A stretch of 64,000 bases of DNA from CAVTSA01 sp963790575 (lineage in GTDB: Bacteria > Chloroflexota > Dormibacteria > Dormibacterales > Dormibacteraceae), in NCBI GenBank assembly GCA_963790575.1, contig CAWBPD010000008.1, positions 155,600 to 219,599 on the forward strand, given 5' to 3'. The notes beneath the pieces were generated by a model. That model saw only the letters and a program-made list of their open reading frames with translations, was not told the origin of the DNA and made no database searches. Position numbers and translations under genes: made by a program. This document shows positions 8,481 to 17,122 of this stretch, in pieces; position 1 is the stretch's first letter; every line of letters starts with the position of its first letter.

Positions 8481-8998
8481 GGGCCGCCGTCGTCGCTCTC
8501 GGGCAGCACGCTCACCAGGTCGGTGCCGGCTTCCCGCATGGTGCCCGCGACGCGGGCGGGGTTGCCCCGGGCGATCCCGTTGGGATGGACGTCGTGCGTG
8601 ACCACGCTGCCGGCGCCGATCATCGCGCCCTCGCCGATGCTGACGCCGCAGAGGATGGTGGAGCCGGCGCCGATGCTGGCTCCCCGGCGCACGACAGTGG
8701 GGGTGACCGTCCACTCCCCTCGCTGGAGCAGCTTCCCGTCCGAGCCCACCGCCCGCGGAAAGTGGTCGTTGATGAAGCAGACGTGGGGCCCGATGAAGAC
8801 GTCGTCCTCGATCGTCACCCCGGTGGGGAGGAACGCGAACGCCTCGATCTTGACTTGGCGCCCGACCACGACGCCCCACTGGATCTCGACAAATGCGGCG
8901 ATCTTCGTCCCGTCGCCGATCTCGCACCCGTACAGGTTCACGAGCTCCGGCTGCGCCACCTGGACGTCCCGCCCCAGGCGTACGTCGTCCGTGATCAT
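8477..8998 (-). CDS. Left-handed beta-helix acyltransferase (WlbB/WbpD-like)
   Basis: 173 residues built of hexapeptide repeats (IGDGTKIAAFVEI, VTIEDDVFIGPHV, GASIGAGSTILCGVSIGEGA, IGAGSVVTHDV) ending in IARGNPARV, the usual end of sugar N-acetyltransferases. FINDHFPRA supplies the catalytic-type His. It probably acetylates an amino group on a UDP-sugar used by this cluster. The ATG at 8998 starts the fold cleanly and overlaps the stop of a 12-codon leader (8995-9033). A start at 9208, overlapping the response-regulator stop, would add 70 low-complexity residues and is less likely. Confidence 0.85.
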   Translation of the reverse strand: MITDDVRLGRDVQVAQPELVNLYGCEIGDGTKIAAFVEIQWGVVVGRQVKIEAFAFLPTGVTIEDDVFIGPHVCFINDHFPRAVGSDGKLLQRGEWTVTPTVVRRGASIGAGSTILCGVSIGEGAMIGAGSVVTHDVHPNGIARGNPARVAGTMREAGTDLVSVLPESDDGGP

Positions 8999-9033
8999 GC
9001 GGGGCTGCCCGCGCGACTGGTCCGCTGTGCCAT
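8995..9033 (-). CDS. Possible 12-residue leader peptide coupled to the acyltransferase
   Basis: ATG at 9033 has a strong Shine-Dalgarno (GGAGGG, 9037-9042) and reads MAQRTSRAGSPA before a TGA that overlaps the acyltransferase ATG (ATGA at 8995-8998). The acyltransferase start itself has no ribosome-binding site, so translation could depend on this leader. The peptide matches nothing I recognise, and the site could instead serve an in-frame longer start. Confidence 0.4.
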   Translation of the reverse strand: MAQRTSRAGSPA

Positions 9034-9055
9034 CTGCCCTCCTCGCTGGAATGCG

Positions 9056-9081
9056 GCCCGGGATCAGAGGTGATCCCGGGC
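9056..9081. terminator. Perfect 11-bp hairpin between response regulator and acyltransferase
   Basis: Arms GCCCGGGATCA and TGATCCCGGGC flank a GAGG loop with no mismatch. It lies in the untranslated stretch after the response-regulator gene, just upstream of the leader peptide. No T-run follows, so it may be an attenuator, an RNA-processing or protein-binding site, or a terminator. Confidence 0.5.
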
Positions 9082-9204
9082 CCGGGGTACCTGAGTAGCC
9101 TCGCATCCCGAGCCGGACCTGGCTATGGGTAGTCGTGCTTCCCGCGGGGGGAGGTGCAGGTCCCGGCGGCCCCCGCGTCTTGCTCATCGGAATGGGCGAT
9201 TGAC

Positions 9205-9858
9205 TCATGGGGCGGCCAGGCCTTTCCGCGCCGCGTAGAGGACGGCCTGGGCCCGATCGTGCACGCCCAGCTTCTCGTAGATCCGGCTGATGTGATTGCG
9301 GGTCGTCTTCTCGGTGATGCTCAACCTGTATGCCACCTGCTTGGTGGCGAGGCCGTTCGCGAGCATCTCGAGAATCTGAAGCTCGCGCGCCGAGAGGCCG
9401 TCGTACATGTCTTCCGGGGTGACGCGGTGCGTGATCAGGTCGAGGACGCGGTCCGCGACCGCGCCCGCCATCACGAGCTCGCCGTGGGCGACCGCAAGGA
9501 TGGCCGAGATGATGGCCTCCGGGTCGGCGTCCTTCAGCAGGTACCCGCGGGCACCGGCCTCCAGCGCCCGGGAGATGAACCCGTCGGACGCGAAGTTGGA
9601 CAGGATCAGAACCTGGGTCTCAGGGTGCTGACGGCGGATGGCCGCTGTCGCCTGGATCCCGTCCAGGATCGGCATGCGGACATCCATCAGCGCCACCATC
9701 GGCCGTTCGCGATGGACGATCTCCACCGCCTGCTGACCGTTCTCGGCCAGCCCGACCACGCGCAACCGGGGGTCCAGCTCCATGAGCTGGCGCATACCAA
9801 GGCGGAACAGCGGCCGGTCATCCGCGATCATCAGCGTTACCCGGGTGTCTGTGCTCAT
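9205..9858 (-). CDS. NarL/FixJ-family response regulator
   Basis: 217 residues with an intact receiver domain: acidic pocket in VTLMIADDR, phospho-acceptor Asp in VALMDVRMP, then LILSNF and the lysine in YLLKDAD. A LuxR-type HTH follows (LSARELQILEMLANGLATKQVAYRL, then TTRNHISRIYEKLGV). The ATG at 9858 has GGAGGA about 8 nt upstream. It lies between two surface-protein genes and the polysaccharide genes on the same strand, so it may control them. No histidine kinase is adjacent; the nearest is at 21.2 kb. It belongs to the oxygen/nitrate/stress-type group, but the signal is unknown. Confidence 0.93.
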   Translation of the reverse strand: MSTDTRVTLMIADDRPLFRLGMRQLMELDPRLRVVGLAENGQQAVEIVHRERPMVALMDVRMPILDGIQATAAIRRQHPETQVLILSNFASDGFISRALEAGARGYLLKDADPEAIISAILAVAHGELVMAGAVADRVLDLITHRVTPEDMYDGLSARELQILEMLANGLATKQVAYRLSITEKTTRNHISRIYEKLGVHDRAQAVLYAARKGLAAP

Positions 9859-9943
9859 CCCCGTCCTCCTCCGCGGTAGGTGAGTGCGAGGCACCGCAGC
9901 ACGTGCGGCAGCCCGCCCCCGTTGCTCGGAGCCCGGTGGGCGG

Positions 9944-11389
9944 CTACGACTGCTGTGAGCGGGCCCATGGCCGCCTCCAGAGGACCAGCGCCGCTCCGGC
10001 GACAAACAGGAGCGACAGGATCGCCAGGCCCGGGTCGCCCCGCGTCCCGGAGACGGCTCCGGGGAAGACTCCGCTCATCGGGAGCGAAGGGTTCGACGAC
10101 GACGGGTACTTGGCCGCGGTCGAATGCCAGGTGGTCGGGATGCCGGTGGGTGGGGGGTCCCCGACGAAGATCCCGCGGGACGGACCCGTGCCGGCCGGAT
10201 CGGGCCGGATGGCCCGGTTGAGAGTCGCCGGCGGCGGGTCCCCGACCCGAGCCGGCAGGTTGCGCGATGCCGGCGGATCCGTTGGCGCGGCCGCCGAGGA
10301 GGTGGCGGCCGGGTCGGTGAGTCTGGTCGTCGCCGGGTCGGTGAGTGCCGTCCAAGCCGGGTGGCGCACCGCGGCCGGCACCTGGAGGTGGATCTTGAGC
10401 GCGCTCGCGGGCGTCTTCGGTTGGGGCTTCATGGGGATCCCTGACTGCAGCTGCAGGCGTAGGGCAGGAGTGCTCGCGGTGACGTTCACCCGCGGTGCGG
10501 GGGCGAGGCCGTTCAGGGTTGTCTTCCCCTGGGGGGCGGAGACGTGGCTGTTCAGCAGGGTTGTGTTCACCTGCACGGAGGGAAGGTGGCTGTTCAGGGC
10601 GGCCCTCACCGGTGGGGCGGAGGCCGACCCATTCACGATTGCCTTCACCTGGGTCCCGCCCGGGGACGCCGCCTGCCCTCGCACCTGCACTGGAGGCACG
10701 GGCGAGTTGACGGTGGCGCTCACCTGAGTCGCCGCCGGGGTCGTTGCCTCCACCTGCACCGTCGGCGCGGGCGGGTTCACGGTCGTGTTCACGTGAGGCC
10801 CGCCGGGTGCCGCCGCCTGCACTTGCACGTGCGCCTGGGGCGCGGGTGCGCCGACGGTGGCGTTCACCTGGGTGGGCGGAGCGGCGGCCGCCGGCACCTG
10901 CGCCGTCGGCGCGGGCGGGTTCACGGTCGCACTCACGTGAAGCCCGCCGGGTGCCGCCGCCTGCACTTGCACGTGCGCCTGGGGCGGCGGAGCGGCTGCC
11001 GCCGGCACCTGCGTCGCGGGCGCCGTCACAGTGACGTTGACGTTGACCTTTGGTGGTTCAGCCGGGGTCGGGGCCTGGACGTGGGGGGTCGCCGTGCCGG
11101 CGGCGACGGTCACCTGCGGCCCGGCCGGGGTCGCCGCCTGGACCTTCACGGAAGACGGAGTGGCGGGCGCCGGGGCGACCTGTCCCGCCGGCTGGCGGCC
11201 AGGGATGCTCACCTGCGTGGAGCTCGACGGAACACCGGACCCGGGTGCGGCGACTGTGGCCGCGTGGGCGGTGACGGTCTGCCCGAAGGCGGCAGCTACC
11301 ACCAACCCGGCGAGGATCACTCCCGCCAAGCCCACTGCCCAGCGACGGCTGCTCAGCCGGGAGCAGGCGCGGATGAATCGGATACACAT
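9944..11389 (-). CDS. Pro/Ala/Val-rich repetitive surface protein with C-terminal membrane anchor
   Basis: 481 residues. A twin-Arg-containing hydrophobic segment (SSRRWAVGLAGVILAGLVVA) and a cleavage-like AHAA predict export. The middle is low-complexity with degenerate repeats of about 18-36 residues (APTAQVPAAAAPP, QAHVQVQAAAPGG, VNATVNPPAP). The tail has one helix followed by WRRPWARSQQS, fitting a protein held in the membrane and extended through the wall. ATG 11389 is preceded by GAGGAGAAG. No family is recognised. It follows the giant repeat protein and precedes the response regulator on the same strand. Confidence 0.7.
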   Translation of the reverse strand: MCIRFIRACSRLSSRRWAVGLAGVILAGLVVAAAFGQTVTAHAATVAAPGSGVPSSSTQVSIPGRQPAGQVAPAPATPSSVKVQAATPAGPQVTVAAGTATPHVQAPTPAEPPKVNVNVTVTAPATQVPAAAAPPPQAHVQVQAAAPGGLHVSATVNPPAPTAQVPAAAAPPTQVNATVGAPAPQAHVQVQAAAPGGPHVNTTVNPPAPTVQVEATTPAATQVSATVNSPVPPVQVRGQAASPGGTQVKAIVNGSASAPPVRAALNSHLPSVQVNTTLLNSHVSAPQGKTTLNGLAPAPRVNVTASTPALRLQLQSGIPMKPQPKTPASALKIHLQVPAAVRHPAWTALTDPATTRLTDPAATSSAAAPTDPPASRNLPARVGDPPPATLNRAIRPDPAGTGPSRGIFVGDPPPTGIPTTWHSTAAKYPSSSNPSLPMSGVFPGAVSGTRGDPGLAILSLLFVAGAALVLWRRPWARSQQS

Positions 11390-11454
11390 GGTCTGACTTC
11401 TTCTCCTCTGATCGAGATCGCGGGTCACCCAAGGAGGGCGACACGGACGACGAA

Positions 11455-11471
11455 ACGACCGAGGAGGTCGT
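11455..11471 (-). terminator. Short stem-loop at the stop of the giant repeat protein
   Basis: Immediately after the TAA, the minus strand reads ACGACC, a 5-nt loop, GGTCGT, then TTTCG. The 6-bp perfect stem with a short U-run could weakly terminate or attenuate transcription before the next surface-protein gene. Confidence 0.35.
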
Positions 11472-14400
11472 TAGCCAGGCCGTTCGATGCGAGCCTTCAG
11501 GTAGCTGTCGCTGAGGAGGTTCGGTCCGAGGACGGAGGTCGAACCGCCGTCGCGCAGGACGTCTACCGCAGATGCAGGGGCCGCGCCCGCGAAGGTGCTT
11601 CCCCCACCATGGCTGCTGCCGCTGCCGGACGCGGGGCCCGCCGAGGGAGCCATCGGCGCCTGCTGCGGCGTGACCGGAACCGGCGCTGCGGGAGTGTCGG
11701 GGACGAACGACTGCCAGGAGCGGTCCGTGTCCGAGGCTGCGGCCGGCCCGGTCACGATCGGCACGAGGCCTCTCACCACCGAGGAGGGCGACGTCGCGGA
11801 CGCCGGAGACGAAGCAGCCGGCGCTGGCCCTGGCATGCCGAGACCGGACGGCACGAGGGTTCCCGCGAGGCCCGCCTGCAGGGCCGCGAGCCCGGTGCCG
11901 GTCGGGGTCGTGGGAGCGGTCGTCAGTAGCCCGGTGCTCCTGACAGTCGCCACGGCGGGCGATGCGATGGCGCCGATGACGGAGGAAACCGCGCTCTGCA
12001 GGGACTGCGTCACCGGTGCGGTGGCGGAGACGATGCCAGAGACGGCGCTCACGATCGGTGCGACCGGCAAGAGGGTCGCGTGCACGGTCTGCGCGATCGG
12101 AGCGACGACGGCCGCGACGCTGGAGATCACGGGGGCGACTGGCGAGACCGCGGTGCCGACGATCGAGGCCACCGGCGAGACGGCCGCCTGCACTGTCTGC
12201 GTGATCGGAGCTGCAAGCGTCGTCACGCTGGAGATCACAGGGGCGAGTGGCGAGATCGCGGTGCCCACGATCGACACCACCGGGGTCAGGGTCTGCTGAA
12301 CCACCTGCGCGACCGGAGCGGCAAGCGTCGCCACGCTGGAGATCACAGGCGCGACTGGCGAGACCGCGGTGCCTACGATCGACGCCACCGGCGCCACCGT
12401 CTGCTGAACCACCTGCGCGACCGGCGCGGCAAGCGTCGTCACGCTGGAGATCACGGGGGCCACCGCGGTGCCGACGATCGACGCCACCGGCGCCACCGTC
12501 TCCTGAACCACCTGCGTGACCGGCGCGGCCACCGTCGCCACACTGGAGATCACAGGGGCCACCGCGGTGCCGACGATCGACGCCACCGGCGCCACCGTCT
12601 GCTGAACCACCTGCGTGACCGGCGCTGCCAGCGTCGCCACGCTCGAGACCACGGGGGCGAGTGGCGAGACCGCCGTGCCCACGACCGACGCCACCGGCGC
12701 GACGGCAGCTTCAGCGACCTGGGTGACCGGAGCAGCCAGCGTCGCCACGCTCGAGACCAAGGGGGCGAGTGGCGAGACCGCGGTGCCCACGACCGACGCC
12801 ACCGGCGCCAGGGTCTGCGGAACCACCTGGGTGACCGGAGCGGCAAGCGTCGCCACGGGGGCGAGTGGCGAGGCCGCGGTGCCCACGACCGACGCCACCG
12901 GTGCCAGGGTCTGCGGAACGACCTGGGTGACCGGAGCAGCCAGCGTCGCCACGCTCGAGACCACGGGGGCGAGTGGCGAGACCGCGCTGCCCACGATCGA
13001 TGCCACCGGCGCCACGGTCTGCGGAACGACCTGGGTGACCGGAGCCGCGAGTGGCGCCACGCTGGAGACCACGGGGGCCACCGGCGAGACCGAGGTGCCC
13101 ACGATCGACGCCATCGGCGCCACGGTCTGCTGAACGACCTGCGTGACCGGAGCGGCGAGTGGCGCCACGCTGGAGACCACGGGGGCCACCGGCGACACCG
13201 CGCTGCCCACGATCGACGCCACCGGCGCCACGGTCTGCGGAACGACCTGCGTGACCGGAGCCGCGAGCGGCGCCACGCTGGAGACCACGGGGGCCACGGG
13301 CGAGACCGCGCTGCCCACGATCGACGCCACCGGCGCCACGGTCACCTTCGTGGTCTGCGTGACGGTGGAGATCACCGGCGAGACGGCCGGCTGCGCGGCC
13401 TGGGTGGCGGTGGAGATCACCGGCGAGACGGCCGGCTGCGCTGCCTGGGTGACGGTGGAGATCACCGGCGAGACGGGCGACTGCGCGGTCTGAGTGACGA
13501 TCGAGACCACCGGCGAGACGGCCGGCTGCGCTGCCTGGGTGGCGGTGGAGATCACCGGCGAAACGGGCGACTGAGCGGCCGGGGTGGCGGTGGAGACCAC
13601 CGGCGAGACGGCCGGCTGCGCGGTCTGGGTGGCGGTCGAGACCACCGGCGAGACGGCCGGCTGCGCGGTCTGGGTGACGGTGGAGATCACCGGCGAGACG
13701 GCCGGCTGCGCGGCCGGAGTGACCGTCGAGGCCACCGGCGAGACGGCCGGCTGCGCGGTCTGGGTGGCGGTCGAGACCACCGGCGAGACGGGCGACTGCG
13801 CGGTCTGAGTGACGATCGAGACCACCGGCGAGACGGCCGGCTGCGCTGCCTGGGTGACGGTGGAGATCACCGGCGAAACGGGCGACTGCGCGGCCTGGGT
13901 GGCGGTGGAGACCACCGGCGAGACGGCCGGCTGCTTGGCCTGGGTGACGGTCGAGACCACCGGCGAGACGGCCGGCTGCTTGGCCTGGGTGACGGTCGAG
14001 ACCACCGGCGAGACGGGCGACTGCGTGGCCTGGGTGACGGTCGAGACCACCGGCGAGACGGCCGGCTGCGCGGTCTGCGTGGCGGTCGAGACCACCGGCG
14101 AGACGGCCGGCTGCGCGGTCTGCGTGGCGGTCGAGACCACCGGCGAGACGGCCGGCTGCGCGGTCTGGGTGACGGTGGAGATCACCGGCGAGACGGCCGG
14201 CTGCGCGGCCGGAGTGACCGTCGAGGCCACCGGCGAGACGGCCGGCTGCGCGGTCTGCGTGGCGGTCGAGACCACCGGCGAGACGGGCGACTGCGCGGCC
14301 TGGGTGGCGGTGGAGACCACCGGCGAGACGGCCGGCTGCGCGGCGGGAGTGACCGTCGAGACCACCGGCGAGACGGCCGGCTGCGCGGTCTGCGTGGCGG

Positions 14401-15235
14401 TCGAGACCACCGGTGAGGTGATGGACTGGACGCCCTGCGTGACGGTCCCCAGCGCCGGCGGGAGGGTGGATTGGACGCTCGGCGCGACAGGAGCGGTGGA
14501 GCCGGCGGTTGTGGAGGTGCCGAGCTGCGTAACCGGCGACGCGGCCCCACCGGAGCCGCTGCTCTGAGCCGCCCCTCCGGGGAGGGCCGCGGTCGTCGAG
14601 GCCGGGGTCGAGACGGTCGCCTGAGCGGACGGTACGGTCGCCGCGGCAGGGGCACCCACGCCGGCGGTCGAGCCCGTCGACTGAGCGCCCTGCGGCGCCG
14701 GCGCCGGAGCGGCGACCGTGGGGGCCGGCGCAGAGGGCGCCGACGGCGCGGACTGGGTGGCCGGGGAAGCGCCACTGGCCGCCCCAGCGCTCGGCCCAAC
14801 GGAGGTGGCGGTCGAGGCTGTGGGCTTAACGCTCTGCGTCACCGGAGCGGGAGCCGCGCTCGCCCCGGAGCCGGAGCCCGTCGATGGGACGGGCTGCGTC
14901 GCGGGGACGGGGGCGGCGGAGGTGACCGTGGAGACCACCGGCTGAACGGTTTGTGCCACCGCGGCCACGGCCGGACTTTGTGTGACCGATGAGACCGTCG
15001 TCCCCAACGTGGTCGAGATCGGGTTTGAACTCGCCGCGGGGGGCGTCGGGAGCCCGGCAGCATATGCTGTGACGTGCAGAAGCACCGCGGCCCCAACTCC
15101 CAAGGCCGCCCCGGCCACCAGCATCAGAAGCGCCCGCAGCGCTGCCGGCCAGGGCCGATGCAACCAGGGCGCCGGCCCCACCGAATCAGAAACGGGTACC
15201 AGCTGCAACACAGAACTACCCAGCGAGAGTATCAA
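11471..15235 (-). CDS. Giant repetitive surface protein (15- and 35-residue repeats)
   Basis: About 1254 residues from a TTG at 15235 (a downstream GTG is possible). Residues about 31-57 are a signal peptide or signal anchor (LRALLMLVAGAALGVGAAVLL). After a Ser/Thr/Pro/Ala-rich region come about 24 copies of a 15-residue unit (QPAVSPVVSTVTQTA-like), then about 12 copies of a unit near 35 residues (VAPVASIVGTAVSPVAPVVS / SVATLAAPVTQVVQQT). A Ser/Gly tail ends SDSYLKARIERPG. The regular V/A/S/T/P pattern without cysteine suggests a rod-like wall or matrix protein. No enzyme domain is visible. Its place at the head of the polysaccharide block supports a cell-envelope role. Function unknown. Confidence 0.72.
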   Translation of the reverse strand: MILSLGSSVLQLVPVSDSVGPAPWLHRPWPAALRALLMLVAGAALGVGAAVLLHVTAYAAGLPTPPAASSNPISTTLGTTVSSVTQSPAVAAVAQTVQPVVSTVTSAAPVPATQPVPSTGSGSGASAAPAPVTQSVKPTASTATSVGPSAGAASGASPATQSAPSAPSAPAPTVAAPAPAPQGAQSTGSTAGVGAPAAATVPSAQATVSTPASTTAALPGGAAQSSGSGGAASPVTQLGTSTTAGSTAPVAPSVQSTLPPALGTVTQGVQSITSPVVSTATQTAQPAVSPVVSTVTPAAQPAVSPVVSTATQAAQSPVSPVVSTATQTAQPAVSPVASTVTPAAQPAVSPVISTVTQTAQPAVSPVVSTATQTAQPAVSPVVSTATQTAQPAVSPVVSTVTQATQSPVSPVVSTVTQAKQPAVSPVVSTVTQAKQPAVSPVVSTATQAAQSPVSPVISTVTQAAQPAVSPVVSIVTQTAQSPVSPVVSTATQTAQPAVSPVASTVTPAAQPAVSPVISTVTQTAQPAVSPVVSTATQTAQPAVSPVVSTATPAAQSPVSPVISTATQAAQPAVSPVVSIVTQTAQSPVSPVISTVTQAAQPAVSPVISTATQAAQPAVSPVISTVTQTTKVTVAPVASIVGSAVSPVAPVVSSVAPLAAPVTQVVPQTVAPVASIVGSAVSPVAPVVSSVAPLAAPVTQVVQQTVAPMASIVGTSVSPVAPVVSSVAPLAAPVTQVVPQTVAPVASIVGSAVSPLAPVVSSVATLAAPVTQVVPQTLAPVASVVGTAASPLAPVATLAAPVTQVVPQTLAPVASVVGTAVSPLAPLVSSVATLAAPVTQVAEAAVAPVASVVGTAVSPLAPVVSSVATLAAPVTQVVQQTVAPVASIVGTAVAPVISSVATVAAPVTQVVQETVAPVASIVGTAVAPVISSVTTLAAPVAQVVQQTVAPVASIVGTAVSPVAPVISSVATLAAPVAQVVQQTLTPVVSIVGTAISPLAPVISSVTTLAAPITQTVQAAVSPVASIVGTAVSPVAPVISSVAAVVAPIAQTVHATLLPVAPIVSAVSGIVSATAPVTQSLQSAVSSVIGAIASPAVATVRSTGLLTTAPTTPTGTGLAALQAGLAGTLVPSGLGMPGPAPAASSPASATSPSSVVRGLVPIVTGPAAASDTDRSWQSFVPDTPAAPVPVTPQQAPMAPSAGPASGSGSSHGGGSTFAGAAPASAVDVLRDGGSTSVLGPNLLSDSYLKARIERPG
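12010..13345. repeat. About 12 tandem units near 105 bp inside the giant surface-protein gene
   Basis: Each unit encodes roughly 35 residues of the pattern VAPVASIVGTAVSP-VAPVVSSVATLAAP-VTQVVQQT. Several units are shortened by about 12-18 bp (for example near 12450, 12540 and 12860), so spacing varies while frame is kept. That argues for selection at the protein level. Confidence 0.85.
13350..14430. repeat. About 24 tandem 45-bp units inside the giant surface-protein gene
   Basis: On the plus strand the unit begins ACCACCGGCGAGACGGCCGG and recurs every 45 bp (15 codons). Variants alternate (GGGCGACTG versus GGCCGGCTG). A block of about five units near 13570-13800 recurs in the same order near 14090-14310, indicating higher-order duplication. 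Confidence 0.9.
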
Positions 15236-15428
15236 GCTACCTGGCCCCGTGAGTCAATAGGTCACATGCCCCATCCCGCCGGGTAACGCTTCGGCAGAGG
15301 TGCATGCGGGGACCGCGCCGCCGAAGTCGGGCTCGGTGCGGCGGCGTGCGGTGCCAACCCAGGCGCCGCGTGGACCACTTGCCCAATCGGTGTGAGGCTC
15401 TTCGCCCATTGAGTTCGGGCCGCGGCAG

Positions 15429-16551
15429 GTGTCACCGTCCTCATCGATGGATGGATCCAGCCCGGTCACGCCGTTGGGCGGCACACGCCGCGACCGTCGT
15501 AGGTCGGCCGCCGTAGGAGGCGTGCGAGCGTGCCCGCCGGCTCCGGGCCTGGCCTTCGCCTGGGCACCCTTCCAGGCTCGTACCAAGGCCCTCGCCGAAG
15601 AGCTTGGAGCGGAGGCGGTCTTCGTCACCGGCCGCCTTCCCCGCCATCCGTCTCTGCTGCCCCTCCGGTACCTTGCCTGCGCGGCACGGACCTGGACGTT
15701 GCTCGGTGGGCATCGTCGGGAGTTCGTGCTTGCGGTGACGCCGCCGGTGGTGCTTCCCCTGCTCGCCTGGTTCTGGTGCCGCTGGACCCGAACCCCCCTC
15801 GTCATCGACTGCCACACCGACACCTTCCACGCCCCCAAGTGGGCCTGGGCGCGGCCTCTTCTCAAGCGCCTTTTCGCGGACTGCCGGGCGGTGCTGGTGC
15901 ATACGGAGGAGGCGGAAGGCATCGCGGAGGCCTGGGGAGCGCCCGCGATGCTGCTCCCGGACGACGTGCCGGACCCGGGGGAGGCAGAGCAAGCCGCCCG
16001 CGGGTCGAGGCCGCGGGTGCTGGTCGCCGGCAGCCTGGACGCGAAGGAGCCGGTGGCCGAGGCGATCGAGGCCGCCCGACGCCTGAGCGATTGCGAGGTG
16101 CGCTTCACGGGCGACGTTCGCGCCCTCCCGGTGCGGCTGCGCGCGACGGCGCCGGACAACCTCGTCTTCACCGGGTATCTGCCCTACCGCCGGTTCCTTG
16201 GCGAGATGCTGGCCGCCGACGTGGTGGCGGTCTTCAGCGCCGATCCCCACATCATGAACCGCGCAGCCTTCGAGGCCGCCGGGCTCGGTCGGCCGCTCGT
16301 CCTCTCCGACCTGGCCGGGCTTCGTCCACCGGTTCGGTGATGGGCCTCTGTACACGGCGAACGAGCCGGCCCGCATGGCCGCCTCGCTCCGGACCGCGCT
16401 CGGTGACGTCGAGGTCCTCGCGCGACGGAGCCGGCGGCTGGCTGCAAAGCTGAGCCGGCAGCGTCAGCAGGCTGTGCAAGATCTCCGCCGGCGCCTTTTC
16501 AGCACCGGGATCTCGACCGGCGCCACCGAACCGAGCGAGGGCCTGCCGTGA
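15429..16551 (+). pseudogene. GT-B glycosyltransferase with a frameshift near its C-terminus
   Basis: The first frame, from about 15429 (GTG 15522 is a plausible start), reads a glycosyltransferase: APGLAFAWAPFQARTKALAE, TPLVIDCHTDTFHAPKWAWA, LVHTEEAEGIAEAWG, LVFTGYLPYRRFLGEMLAAD. It stops at 16340 (LAGLRPPVR). The expected continuation GFVHRFGDGPLYTANEPARM, and on to SEGLP, is in another frame ending at 16551, so one base has been gained or lost near 16318. It faces away from the polysaccharide operon across a 193-bp gap. It is a recently inactivated gene or a sequence error; the downstream gene overlaps its true stop, which favours recent loss. Confidence 0.75.
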
Positions 16552-16886
16552 GCGACGAGAGGTGTGTGAATGGTCGCGGCACGCTCGGCGAGCGTCGGGA
16601 CGGCGCGCTCGACGACGACCGCTCTGCTCGAGTGCTGTCCGACGCGCTGTGCGATGACCTGACCGACCTGCTGGTGGAGCTCCAGCTGGCCCGGCGCCGC
16701 CAACCTTCGGCCGAAGTCGACCGGCATGTGCGCACGGTGCGAGACGTCCTGGCCGCGGTGCGCCGTCTGGTTTGCGAACTGCGTGGCGGAGAGTCTGGTG
16801 ACGCGATGCCGTGGGTCAACCCGCTCGAAGGTGGCCTTGGGATCGCGGTGTTCCGGCAGAGTGAGGGTCGGACGACGGACGACTGA
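16548..16886 (+). CDS. Small protein resembling a degenerate HisKA_3 dimerisation segment
   Basis: 112 residues from a GTG overlapping the glycosyltransferase stop (GTGA). Residues about 22-78 (DDDRSARVLSDALCDDLTDL, LVELQLARRR, VRDVLAAVRRLVCELRG) follow the two-helix pattern of NarL-partner histidine kinases. The normal ELHD phospho-acceptor His is absent (LSDALCDD), and there is no ATPase domain. It may be a kinase remnant or a small dimerising regulator. Homology is inferred from pattern only. Confidence 0.45.
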   Translation: MSDERCVNGRGTLGERRDGALDDDRSARVLSDALCDDLTDLLVELQLARRRQPSAEVDRHVRTVRDVLAAVRRLVCELRGGESGDAMPWVNPLEGGLGIAVFRQSEGRTTDD

Positions 16887-17122
16887 GCCGCCCAGCCAAC
16901 GGCGACGGCGAGCAAGGTGACAAGCGTCGAGTGGCGCGCTATTCTTTGGTCCGGGCGCGGTTGACCCCCGAGGAGAAGAGCGGAGGCCTGGGGATGGAAC
17001 CTCCGCCGCGCATCCCGCCCTCGACGGGCCCAAGAGTCGCTTCCCCAGTGGTGGCAGCCGCGCCTGCTCCGGTCGAAGCGGTTGCTCCGCCATAGCACCT
17101 GGGCCAAAGATCATAGGCGCAC

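Noticed and set aside
8477..9208. 243-codon version of the acyltransferase starting at 9208
   Set aside because: The extra 70 residues are low-complexity and span a perfect hairpin and a leader frame. Not fully excluded, because the 9208 ATG overlaps the regulator stop.
12080..14416. A 778-codon plus-strand open frame rich in RDHRRDGRLRG repeats
   Set aside because: It is the antisense shadow of the giant surface-protein repeats. The 45-bp period and GC-rich codons keep the opposite frame open, and the sense frame has the signal peptide and balanced composition.
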